Below are positions 23,140 to 34,499 of a stretch of 64,000 bases of DNA, one piece after another. Below the pieces are notes generated by a model that did no database searches, was not told the origin of the DNA, and saw nothing but the letters and a program-made list of their open reading frames with translations. This stretch comes from Saposhnikovia divaricata (lineage: Eukaryota; Streptophyta; Magnoliopsida; Apiales; Apiaceae): positions 150,285,647-150,349,646 of the forward strand of contig CM071597.1 in assembly GCA_036435485.1 (NCBI GenBank), read 5' to 3'. The stretch's first letter is position 1, and each line of letters starts with the position of its first letter. The position numbers and the translations under genes are program-made.

Positions 23140-25234
23140 CACATTTCCTTCCTCTTACAAAGAAATTTTTCTCTCAAGAGCTTCTAAGCTTCAAGTTCTT
23201 TATTTTATCAACTTCATTCAAGAAGAGGTCCAAGGACAAGAATAAGAAAGGTAAGAAGGTCTTTCCTCCTCGTTATCAGTTATCTTTTCCGGAGCTCTTG
23301 GATGATCCCGAGGACTTATTTCCAAACAACGCCGAATTTGACACATTCACATTCCCTAGTACTTTAGATGTGGATGATCTTAAAGAGCTACTTAAATATG
23401 AATTCCGTCTTAGTTTGAAACTTAGGGTTCCAACACCAGGCGATAGAACATGCAATTGGCATTCCGAGAATTTGTTTATGTACAAGAGTGCCATCACATC
23501 CGGCCTTAGGTTTTCAGTCCAACCCTGGATTGTTAGGTTTTTAGCCGAGGTTAAAATTAGCCCCAACCAACTATATCCAAATGTCTGGAAATTTATTTTC
23601 ATTTTTATGGTTGAATGTCTCAAGGGAGGCATCCTCCTTAGCATTCCATTGTTTAGGCACTTGTTTGCTTTTAAGAACAGCCCTGTTATAAGGAAGGGAT
23701 GGGTAAGCATCCAACACCGTATGAAAGCCAAATTGATTATCAATGCTGCCTCCGTGCCTGATTCATATCATAACTGGAGGCACGAGTTCTTTATCCTTCG
23801 GTGGAAAGGGGGAGATTGGGGTGAATTTTTCAGGTCTGAATTCAATCACGTAATTGATGAAGGTGTTAGTGAGCTTCAACTTACAAGTGAAGAAATAGCT
23901 CATCATGATTGGCTTATTTCAACCTACAGACATGTCCACTATCGGGAAGTTGTAACTGAGAGTGCCTTCATAGAGGTCGACCTTAGTTGTGTCCCCTTTG
24001 AGGTTAATTCTTAGTTCGACTTCCTTATTTTCATTATGCTTGTTCTTATTCTAACATGGCTTCTTTGTTTATTTTTACAGTTGTTGAGGAAATTGACAGT
24101 CACCCAAACAATGCTCCTTAAATTACCAAGAGGATGATCAAGAAAGCTGAAAAGGAGGCCAACCCTGACGAAGTGCCTTCCCCAGATTTCCTCCAGAACC
24201 GTTGAAAGGCTGGGAAGAGAGTTAGGTGCTCGGATGGGAGCATGAAGACTGTATTCATGCCTGAGTGGGGGATTTGTGAGCAAGACTCCATCAGGGATAG
24301 TCACCTTCTTGCTCAGGATTGGTCTAGGAATGCCATTGCTCCAGCCGACTAAGCTTATTTCGCAACAACTATGGACCTTGTAGAGAGTGAGAGCTGGGGG
24401 GCTTATCATGCCTATAACGTAAGGCCCTTTCTTTTCTTTGTTACTCTTATTCATTATTGACCGTCATGGCTTAACACATCTCTCTATGGTGTTTTCTTTT
24501 TGTAGTTGAACACCCATTTTCAGAATGCTGTTCAACTTGGGAACACGTACAAAACCAAGTAGAGGACTACCCTTAAGGCCTCAGAGAAGCACAAGAAATA
24601 GTCTGAAGAGTGGGATGCTAAGTATTTCTCCTCAGAACACCAACTCTCCACCCTTAAGGGGAAGTACTTAGCCGTAGAGAAAAAAGCTAAGAAGAATGAG
24701 GACTCGATCATTCACAACTACTTGGGCTCAGATGCATTCCTTGCATTCATTGACGAGCATGACAAAGAGGTTCAACCAGACAGCATGACCGTTGGTTGGG
24801 AGAAGGCTGTAGGTGTAATTAGCTGTGACCACCCAAGGGTTGTCTATCCTTCTCTTTATCCAAGCCCTTGGAAAGTTGTCAATACAGATGATCTTATCGA
24901 AGATAAAGGCAACACCTCTCAAGGAGCCAAACGTGTTTCTAGCTCGGTGGCCAAAGCTGCTTCCCAGCATTCCGGGTCCAGCTCAGGGCGATAGCCTTTA
25001 GGATCCAATGGGAAGGGACAAGGTGCTAGCTCGGGTTCCCCTAGCAAGAAAGATTCGTCAGCCTATAGAGGGCAAAGGCGTGAGGAATGAGTCTAGTTCA
25101 TCATTTGCAACTACAGGAAGTGGGGAAGAAGGTAGTGATGAATAGGGATCATCCAGTGAAGAAGAAGTTCCTGTTCAGGTTGTTCCTCTCAAGATCAAGA
25201 AAGGTCTCATGAAGAAGGCCCCCATTAGGAAGTA
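23140..25234 (+). pseudogene. Antisense gene of element C (plant gypsy-type transposon domain), broken
   Basis: Runs opposite to gag-pol, tail-to-tail with it. The first exon (to about 24010) encodes a domain with TCNWH-like, LYPNVWKF and KGWVSIQHR motifs. From memory this resembles the Pfam family 'putative gypsy type transposon' (PF04195); its biochemical role is unknown to me. Downstream exons start near 24081 and 24506 and encode a charged, helical part and an acidic tail ending ...KKAPIRK at 25234. It is inactivated: no ATG precedes the conserved domain in frame, the first splice donor is out of phase, and stops occur at about 24119 (TAA), 24204 (TGA), 24560 (TAG) and 24992 (TAG). The equivalent in element B keeps its ATG. 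Confidence 0.75.
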
Positions 25235-25656
25235 GTTTGTTTTTTAGCCTTTCATGGCCTTTGCTAGCCCCATGTGGCTTTTTATTCAGTTTTTATTATG
25301 ACTTGACTCTATCTGTGGTCCTTTGTGGACTTAAACTTTTATTCGGTGTGTATTGTAATCATAACCTTGACCCTTCGAGGTGTTTTATTCATGCACTTGT
25401 TTCCCTTCATTCATATGTTCTTTTTATTTTCGGTACTTGGTCATCTTAGACTTACACTTATCAGGTGCATGGTACATAATTAAAATCACAGAATCATAGA
25501 ACGGAAAACAAACTTGCATTAATAATTCGAAATAGGCTCAGCCCTTACATGGAATACTACTGTCCTACTGGAAGCAACATGCTCTGCAATGGTTTCATTG
25601 AACCTGATTTCGACTTCTACTAGATAGATAAAAGGCTAAGTCCTTAATAGGATAGC
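25235..25656. other. Tail-to-tail spacer between the antisense gene and gag-pol in element C
   Basis: Non-coding. Carries two blocks also found after pol in elements B and E: ACTTCTACTAGATA (inverse of the CTAGTAGAAGT block) and TTTATTTTCGGTACTTGG (inverse of CCAAGTACCGAAAATAAA). Probably holds poly(A) signals for both convergent transcripts. Confidence 0.55.
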
Positions 25657-28600
25657 TTAAACATAATAAACCTTGAGATTCAAGGCATGCCAAGTGCGAG
25701 GCCCCTCGTTTCCATCCAAGGTTTCCAGTTTGTAGGATCCTCTTCCTAACGTCTTGCTGACCCTATACGACCCTTCCCAGTTAGGGGCTAACTTTCCTCT
25801 CTGTCCAACTCGAGATGCTTCTATCTTCCTCAGTACCAAGTTGCCTTGTTTAAAGAACCTTTCCTTAACCCTCTGGTTATAATGAAAGGATGCTCTGTTC
25901 TGCTGCTCCGCATTACGAGCATTTGCCTCATCTCTGACCTCATCAATTAAATCAAGGGCAAGTCTCATGCCTTCCTCATTTGTTTCTTGTTCATATGCTT
26001 CTACCCTTGGAGACACATGAGAAATTTCCAAGGGCACAACTGCTTCTACTTCAGAAGCTAGCAAGAACAGGGTAGCTCAAGCTGTCACTTTGCTGGTGGT
26101 GCGATATGCCCATAGTATAGGCAACAACTCGTCCACCCACATGTTTCTTGAGCGCTCGACCCTCTTCTTTAGTCCATCAAGGATAATGCAATTTGCTACC
26201 TCATCTTGTCCATTAGCCTAAGGATGAGCTACCGAAGTAAAGCGAAGCTCGATGGCGTTCTCGTCACAATATTTCTCGAACTCTTCATTGTTGAACTGTC
26301 ACCCATTATTAGTCACAAGGATTCGTGGGATACCATATCTGCATATTATGCTCTCCTAAAAGAACTGGGCAATTTTCTTGGTGGTTATCTTGGCTAAGGG
26401 CTTAGCCTCAATCAACTTGGTGAAGTAATATATGGCCACAACTAGGAACTTCCTTTGTGCGGAAGCTACAAGGAAAGGACCAAGTATGTCCATTCCCCAC
26501 ATGGCCAACAGAATAGGAGAGTTAATTGATGTTAACATCTCTAGTGGCTGCCTTACAATCGGAGCATGTTTCTGGCATCTGTCACACTTCATGACATAAT
26601 TCTGTGCATCGGCCAACATCTTTGGCCAATAGAATCCCAAGTGAGTGATCTTATGAGATAGGGCTCTGCCCCCAAGTGCTGCCCACAGATCCCTTCATGA
26701 ATTTCCTTTAGCGCTTCTTCTACCTCTTGGGGTCTCAAGCACTTCCAGTACAGGATAGCAAAAGATCTCTTATAAAGGATGCTTTCAATCAAGGCATATC
26801 TCAATGCTCTCACTGACAGTTACCGTGCCTCCAAGGCATTGTCAGGGAGCAATCCAGTTTCCGGGTAAGCTTTAATAGGATCTATCCAACAGCTCCATAT
26901 GTCAATTGGTGCCACCAATTTTGAATTGATGGTTGGGGCCTTCAAGACCTGGAAGTAAACACTCCCTGCATAATTCTCTATCTCAGAAGAGGCGAACTTT
27001 GATAGGGCATCGGCCTTAATGTTATCCTCTCTTGGAATGTGCTCCACATAGCACTCATCAAACTGAGTCATAATTGTCTTCACAACTCTCAAGTACTTCG
27101 CCATAGTTTCATCCTTGTCTTCAAATTCACCATTCACTTGCGAGACTACCAGTCTTGAATCTCCACAGACTTTGAGGTTCTTGACCCCCAGTATTCTGGC
27201 CAAGCCCAATCCGGCTATCAAGGCTTCATATTTAGCTTCGTTGTTGGTTATTGGAAAATCCAACTTCAAAGCATACTCAACTGCAAACTCATCGGGGCTT
27301 TGCAAGACTAATCCTGCACCACTGGATTTTGTTTTTGATGTTCCATCAAAATAGAGCACCCAATATTCCTTCTGATCAGGTACAAGTTCTTCATCTTTAC
27401 TCTCACTTTCTTGGCTGGGTACTATCTCCTGCCCCCCGACTTCTTGGTTGCCAATGGTGTATTCAACCACGAAGTCAGCCAATGCCTGAGCCTTGATGGC
27501 TGTTCGAGGCTTGTATGTGATGTCAAATTCTCCGAGTTTAATTGCACACTTAATCAGCCATCGAGTGGCCTTCGGGCTGTGCAATATGTTTCTCAGCTAT
27601 TGGTCCATATGGACTTCAATCTTATGTTCTTGAAAGTATGGCCGTAGCTTTTTTGATGTTGTTACCAATGCCAAAGCAAACTTCTAGATGGGAGAGTATT
27701 TCGACTCAGCTCCATGCAACACCTTGCTCACATAGCAGATGGGTTTCTGAACTTTGTTCTCTTCTCGAATGAGGATGGCACTCAGTGTTTGTTTAGACAC
27801 TGCCAGATATAGATAAAGAGTCTCCCCGGGACTAGGCTTGGCCAACAACGGGGCTTTAGCCATGTATTTCTTCAACTGTTCAAAGGCTTCTTGGCTTTCA
27901 GGAGTCCACTCGAAATTTTTCACTTTCTTCAAAGCCTGGAAGAAAGGTAGACATTTATCACCTGACTTTGAGATGAATCTTCCCAAGGTAGCCACTTTGC
28001 CAGTTAACTTCTTTACATCCTTTATAGAACGAGGTAGTTCCATGTCTAAAATTGCCTTGATCTTATCAGGGTTGGCTTCTATACCTCGCTTTGAAACCAT
28101 CAGACCAAAAATTTCCCTGATCCAACGCCAAAATCACACTTGGCTGGATTCAACATCATCTTGTGGTGCCTCAGCACTTCAAATGCCTCTCTGATGTGCT
28201 CAACGTGACTAGCCGTGAACAGGCTCTTGACTAACATGTCATCAACATAGACCTCCATGGTTTCCCAATCAGATGAGTGAATATCTTATTCACCAATCGT
28301 TGATAGGTGGCTCCTGCATTCTTTAGTCCAAAAGCCATGACAAGATAACAGAAAACACCAAAGTCAATTATGAAAGATACCTTGGGAATGTCATCCTTAT
28401 GCATCTTAATCTGATTGTAGCCATTGAACCCATCCATGAAGCTCAACATCTCATGCCCAGCCATGGAATCTATTAGCGTCAGTGAAGTCTATGCACATCC
28501 TCCACTTTCCATTGGCCTTCTTGACCATCACAAGGTTAGCCAGCCATTCAAGAAACTGAATCTCTTCAATAGAACCAGCTTCCAAGAGCTTGTAACTTCT

Positions 28601-31333
28601 TGCTTAATGGCATCTTGCCTTTCAAGAACGAAATTCCTCTTCTTCTGTTTTATTGTCTTCCGCTTGGGATCGACATTCAACTTGTGAGTTATGAGTTGGG
28701 GATAAATCCCTGGCATATCAGCTGCTGTCCAAGCAAACACATCACTATTTCCTTGTAGTAACTCTATCAATTTTCCCTTCAAGGGTTCTTTCAAAGAAGC
28801 TCCAACATATGTAACCTTTTCAGGGTCTCCCAGCTCCAGAGGTATAGGGACCAAATCCTCTGTTGGCTTCCCCCGGTGTTCATCATCACCACGGACCTCC
28901 ATGTCTTCAATCGAAATGACCTACCCCCGACTCCATCAGCTCTTAATGCAGCTACATAGCAACTTCTTCCCATCTTCTGATCACCTTTCTGTTCTTCAAC
29001 ACCATTCCTGGTTGGAAACTTGATCTTCATATGATAAGTAGAGGCAACAGCCTTAATCCAGGATTGCATTATATGTGGAAGCCGCCTTGATTACTAGAAA
29101 ATTCAACATCTGAGTAGCCTCCTTGGGTTCCTGTCCAATAGTTACGGGCAACTGAATAGACCCTTCAACATTGGACTCCACTCAATTGAATTCGTATATG
29201 GGCATGTTGGTGGGGGTCAACTGAGAATCGTTATACCCCATATTTACAAACGCATCATGAAACAGAATATCGACGGAAGGTCAATTATCGATCAAGACTC
29301 GTTTCACCTCTGAGTTTCCAATCATAGGGGTTATGACCAATGGGTCGTCATGGGGAAACTTAACCCCTTCCAGGTCAGAATCATCGAAACCGATTGCTAC
29401 TTCAGTTTTTGAACGTTTTAGGGATATGCATCACCTCTCTAGCGTATGCCTTTCGAGAGTTCTTTGTTGTGACGGCTGCTGTCGGGCCTCCCCAAATCAT
29501 GTTGATAACTAGCCCTCGGGGCTATGGGTTACGATCACTATCGTTATCTCTCCTATCGTTATCCCTCCTATCATAGTCTCTTCTATGGTTTCCACGATCT
29601 TCGCCTTTCATAAACTTGCTTAGTTTCCCCCTTCAGATCAAGAATTCAATCTCGTCCTTGAGTTGCCTACAATCATCAGTGTCATGTCCCTCATCCTTAT
29701 GGAAACTATAGTACTGATCCTTGTTTCTCTTTGCGGGATCACCCCTAAATGGCTTCGGCCATCGAAAATCCTTATCCTTCTCGATATCTAACAAGATTTG
29801 ACTCCCTGGGGCATTCAACCTTGCATATTCAGAAAACCTTGGTCTCAGATTCTTCTTAGGGGCAGAGTCAAAGTCCTTGCTAGTTCGGGGATACTTGTCC
29901 CTAGCATCATACTCTTGCTCTTGCTTTCGCTTCTTGGAGTTCCCGTTTCCTCCACCCACGGTGGGAGCCTTCGCTTTCCTCATGCTTTCTTCAGCCTTTA
30001 TGTACTTGCTCGCTCTTCTTTAGAGCTCAGTCATGCTCTCAGGGGGATGCTTTGCCAACGACATCTAAAAGAAGGTGTTCGTCGTTCCATTCTCCAAGGC
30101 TATCGTAGCTACTTTATTTTCTAGATCAGGGACATTCAAAGTCTTCTTATTGAAGCGCTTGAGATAATCCCTCAGGTTCTCATTCTTTCCATGTTTCACT
30201 TGCATAAGATATGTAGAGCTTTTTTCATGGACTTTCCCACTAACAAATTGGTTAATAAAAGCCATGCTCAATTCCTTGAAAGAGCCAATCGAGTTTGCAG
30301 GCAATCGGCTATACCATCTTTGAGCCATGCCTGCAAAGGTTTAAGGGAACGCCCTACACTTGAGAGCGTCGCTAGCGGGCTGCAACAGCAGTGCATTTGA
30401 GAACGTCCTTACATGATTTGAGGGATCGCTCGTTCCACCGTAGGCCTTTATTATAGGCATCTTAAAGTTCCTGGAGACATGAGCATTCATCACCTCCTCA
30501 GTGAACGGGGGTTTAGGATCATCAGGGTCTCCAAGTGGCATCAAGTCCTTGGGATCACCCCTAGGGGTCTCTACCCTAGTAGCTCCTCCAATTGGGGCAT
30601 CAGCCCTTCTCTGCCTCCTTAAAGGCCTTTCCAAATCAACAAAGGGAATCTATCCTGAAGTAGGAGGAGGTCGATTCTGGTTCTGGTTCTGCCGTTGTTG
30701 CTCCCTTGCTATGTCGTCTTTCAACTTTTGGATCTCGGCCTCATGAGCCTTGATTCTCTCAGCAGCTGTCAGCAGGCGTCCATCATGGATTATTTGTGTC
30801 CTCCTTTGAGGTTCATTACTCGCACGTCGCCTCCTCGGGGCTTCATCACGGTCGTCATCCTCAGATGATGAATCATCGGTATAGGGACCGGAGTAATCAT
30901 AGTATCCTTGTCCAGGGGGACCCAAGCCTCTAATGTAAGGAGGGTGATACAGTTATGTATTTGCACGGCATGACCGCTTGGTCCAGGGTCCCTTCGATTC
31001 GGAGGATAGTTAGGCAGCCCATACATCGGATTGGTGTTTGTAGGGAGCATGGTGGTGGAGATTTGAGCTCCTGGGAGCGGTGGACGACTGGTTAGAGGAG
31101 AGACCACCATCTGAAGTTGGTTAGTCTCCTACCCTGGATGGACGATCACTGGTAGAGTTCTCTCAGCATGAGGAGTCGTCCCTCTAGGTTGAGAAACTTA
31201 GTGATCGCCCCTGTTGATGGGGGTACATACGCTTGTTCCGTAACAACGGGTGGAACAGATGTGACAACAGGTGAAACAGAGGTGACAGGGGCGGCCTCGA
31301 ATGAGACCGGTGTTGTTCTTCGTTGGTAACCTT
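25657..31333 (-). pseudogene. Gag-Pol polyprotein of element C, multiply disrupted
   Basis: Homologous to the intact frame in element B along its length. Pieces in sense order: gag (about 30925-29633, with the ARSQ..NHVRTF-type capsid region and a H-x-D-E-G-H-D-T-D-D-C knuckle), protease (about 29400-29070), RT (28900-28100), first RNase H (28100-27640), second RNase H (27584-26940) and integrase (26813-25657). Damage: the start codon equivalent is AAG (31333-31331). The protease triplet Asp-Asn-Gly has Gly changed to TGA (29283-29281). A 2-base deletion shifts frame just before the RT YVDD motif (near 28262). Several other stops and shifts occur. The integrase zinc-finger CDRCQ is intact here. 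Non-functional. Confidence 0.9.
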
Positions 31334-31347
31334 GGTTGATGTTGTTG

Positions 31348-31364
31348 TCCCACAGACGACACCA
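31348..31364 (-). other. Primer-binding site of element C (mutated)
   Basis: Minus strand TGGTGTCGTCTGTGGGA, two bases inside the 5' LTR end. Element B has TGGCGCCGTCTGTGGGA and E TGGCACCGTCTGTGGGA. C has changes in the part that pairs with the tRNA 3' end. The primer tRNA species was not assigned. Confidence 0.75.
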
Positions 31365-31366
31365 AA

Positions 31367-31936
31367 TGTTGTGGAATAAAAACTAGGTTATTGAATTTGC
31401 GGCTAGGGTTTGTATATATTAAATACGAGGGTTGGAGAGCTTCGAGCTTTAGTGGTTGTTTTCGTGTTTCGAGATTGATCGGTCCACACAGAATGCCTAC
31501 GTATCTCGCTGTTGAGAATCAAGCCAAGAACGTAGTTCTGAGAATGAGGGGTCAGGCCCTTATATAGGCTTGAGAAGCCTTAGAATCGGAGTAGGGTTAG
31601 GTGACTTGGTGGGCAAGTCACCTCCTTGAGGAAGGTTTTAGACTCCTTCCTTGTAGGAGTCTATTTACATGTTGATTTAGGTGCCTTGGAGGCTACTTCT
31701 TGGACTCAAACAAGGAGTCGGTGCTATTCACGACCTTGATTCTAGATCGTTCTTCGTTCTATGGATCAGGCCCATGTTAGAAAACAAGATTATACCAGAC
31801 GTCCCCGATTTGGGCTGTTTCTTGGACTTAATCATTAATTACAAATTTAATGCCCAACTAGGATTTCGGGCCTTATTAATGGGCTAATCAATACAACATT
31901 AAATATGTTTTTAGGGATTATTTTTAACCCACATCA
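31367..31936 (-). repeat. 5' LTR of element C
   Basis: 570 bp, TGTTGTGG..CACATCA on the plus strand (TGATGTGG..CCACAACA in sense). Carries a sense-strand CCTATATAAGGGCC promoter box matching the one in B and E LTRs. Open frames inside it, for example 31681-31887, recur in the other LTR (20553-20759) and are not genes. Confidence 0.92.
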
Positions 31937-33472
31937 AAAAGTTTTTTTGTAGATTTTGATTTTCCCTATATTCTTATCGAGTAATGTTAAAGTTTTTAAA
32001 ATGGTATTCTGATAAATGTTTTATATTAACGGAATAATTTGAGTTAGGTTGCTCGCGAGCAGCTTGAACTTGTTCAGTAAAGTTATACTGTGCCCGGTCT
32101 CGTATATAAGTCAAGTTCGAATACAAATCCAAATTCGTTTAGTTTAATGAGCTGAGCCAATCTAAGCTGAGTATATACCGAACTCGACTAAAACCCGACT
32201 CGAACTCATAAACCCGACTCAACTCGAGCACGAAAACGAACTCGTTTATAATTTCAAATAAATAAATATTAAAATTTACTTTTATTATTTAAATATCAAA
32301 ATTTTGTTTTTTATTTGTATTTTAATGTTTTTAATTGTTGAGCTAGCAGGTAAATACAGCTAGGCTCCTTATACTCGATTCGATGGGCTAACGAGTAAAC
32401 TCGAATCAACTCATTTATGAGATTGTTCAATCTCATTTAATGAATACCCGACTCGACTCGAATTACACTCGAATTACAGTTCTAGTTTATATGCATACAT
32501 AAGGTCCATTTCTTTGTGAGATGAAAATTAATTATATATTTAATTATATTGTAAATTATTCATTCCTTTAAATAATAGATTAAGAATATATATTTTTCAC
32601 TTGATATTTTTAAGTTTATTATTATTATCTACAATACAGTATTGTATAAACATTGAATCAGATCTAATCAATTTAGCTAAGATATCGACTTAGAATTAAT
32701 CGAATAATCGTAAATAAACAACTACATAGGCCAATATTTAGGAATGGATTTTAATTTTTTGTTAAATAAATAGTCTAATTCATTCTCTGATATGCTAAAA
32801 CTTGTTTTTTGCTACACTATAAAGGTCTATACGAAAAAATGATTATAGTCGGGATGCAATATTTGTGATTTTCCTTTGTTTAGACCAATATATTAATAAA
32901 TTTTGATTAAATGATAGATTTGGTTAAACCTTACATAATACTCTACCAAATTGACTTAAAATTTGAATAATCACTAAATATTTTTATAAATTTAGTATAA
33001 CAAGTTTAATTAATTAAACTTTATTATACCAATTTAATCCATTTGATTGGCATTTCAATTTGTAATTTCAATTAATTTTTTATTACCAATTAAATTATCA
33101 TTAGATTAACCACAACAAGGTCTTCGCACCAGTCAATCCCATTCACTAATTTTTATAACAATGCTTTAACATATGTTGAATTCGCTTTCTTCTTTTGTAA
33201 TATTTTTTTTTTGAAAAATTTAAAATAAATTGTTGTAGATTGAATCTACATATACTTGTAAACATCTTTAACTTTTGATTTAATCACTTATTAATCTTTA
33301 AAATTCAGGCCAAAATACATAATGATCCTTTAAATACACGCATGCCACTTTCTTATCTCAAGAATCAACTTGAAATTCTTGTTTCATGTGCACCTCTAAA
33401 ACTCATTGTCAGTGTAAATTACTAATTTCTCCTTTCATTTAAATCTCTTTATGTTTCAGTAAATTAAAATTA

Positions 33473-34444
33473 GAGTTAATTTCATTTCGCATTTCTTTGG
33501 TTTCGGCCAATTGCATTTTTTACCCATACTTTGCATAATTGCACTATGCATCCCTTTACTAGTTTTGGCGCGACAGTTTGCACCCCTTCCGTCTATTTTG
33601 ACCGTTACCGTTAAAAAGGACAGGGGTAATTTCGAAATTATAAATGCACAATTATATATTGGTCCTTGAAATATGACATATTTTACACATAAACCCCCTT
33701 AAACAAAAAAATATGCATTTTTGCCCCTCAACTATAATAATTGTATAATTTAACCCTATTCAATGTATCTTCAAATAAAAAACAACAAAATAGATTATTT
33801 ATAATTTTTTTTTGCAATATATCCATATTTTTTTTAGAAATAATATTAATAGTAGATTGAAAATAGATGGAAAAAAATAAAAATTGATGAAGAATTAGAA
33901 TTTGATTAAGATAATTAGATCTTACAAAAACAATATGAGGAAATACCATAAACTTTCGAATTGAATTTATAAGTTTACTAGCTTTTTAAAATTTATTCGG
34001 TTTTTTTTTTGTAAAATTTCTTCAACGAAAAATTTTATTTGATAAATTCGGGATGTTATGCTGAAATATTTATAGAATAATCTATGTTTTTCGTTTTTTA
34101 TTTGAACATATTCTAAAATTTTAAAAATTCAAAAATAATATAGGAATAAATTTTGGTAAAAGGATTAAATTATTCAATTTTTATAGTCCAAGAGCAAAAA
34201 TGCTTGATTTTTTAGTTTAAGGGTTCATATGTAAAATGTGTAATACATCAAGGGTAAAAATGCAATTCAGCATTATTAATTCCTAAATTACCCCTGCCAT
34301 TTTTAACATTAACGTCCAAAATAGACCGAAGGGATACAAATTGACCCGCCAAAACTAATAAAGGGATGTATAGTGCAATTATGTAAAATATGGGTAAAAA
34401 ATGCAGTTGGCCGAAATCAAAGGGATGCGAAATGGAATTAACTC
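33473..34444. mobile_element. Non-autonomous Mutator-like element
   Basis: Long inverted termini: about 170 bp match with scattered mismatches, beginning GAGTTAATTTCATTTCGCAT on the left. A 9-bp target duplication TTAAAATTA lies at 33464-33472 and 34445-34453. The 972-bp interior is AT-rich with no transposase. More diverged arms than the MULE at 12350 imply an older insertion. Confidence 0.8.
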
Positions 34445-34474
34445 TTAAAATTAGATTGATTTGTGATGATACAT

Positions 34475-34499
34475 AACAACAAGCTAATAGCTTGTTGTT
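34475..34499. repeat. Perfect hairpin
   Basis: AACAACAAGCTA, one base, then its exact inverse TAGCTTGTTGTT. It lies 30 bp beyond the Mutator-like element. Function unknown. Confidence 0.7.

Larger units (their letters stand above)
15870..31936 (-). mobile_element. Element C: decayed Ty3/gypsy (Tat-lineage) LTR retrotransposon
   Basis: Minus-oriented element bounded by TG...CA LTRs and a 5-bp target duplication AAAAG (15865-15869 and 31937-31941). In sense order: 5' LTR 31936-31367, primer-binding site, gag-pol pseudogene 31333-25657, antisense gene (plus strand) 23140-25234, repeat-bearing 3' region, polypurine tract 20826-20809, and 3' LTR 20808-15870 interrupted by solo LTR D. Removing D gives about 11.7 kb, close to element B (11.6 kb). 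Confidence 0.92.
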
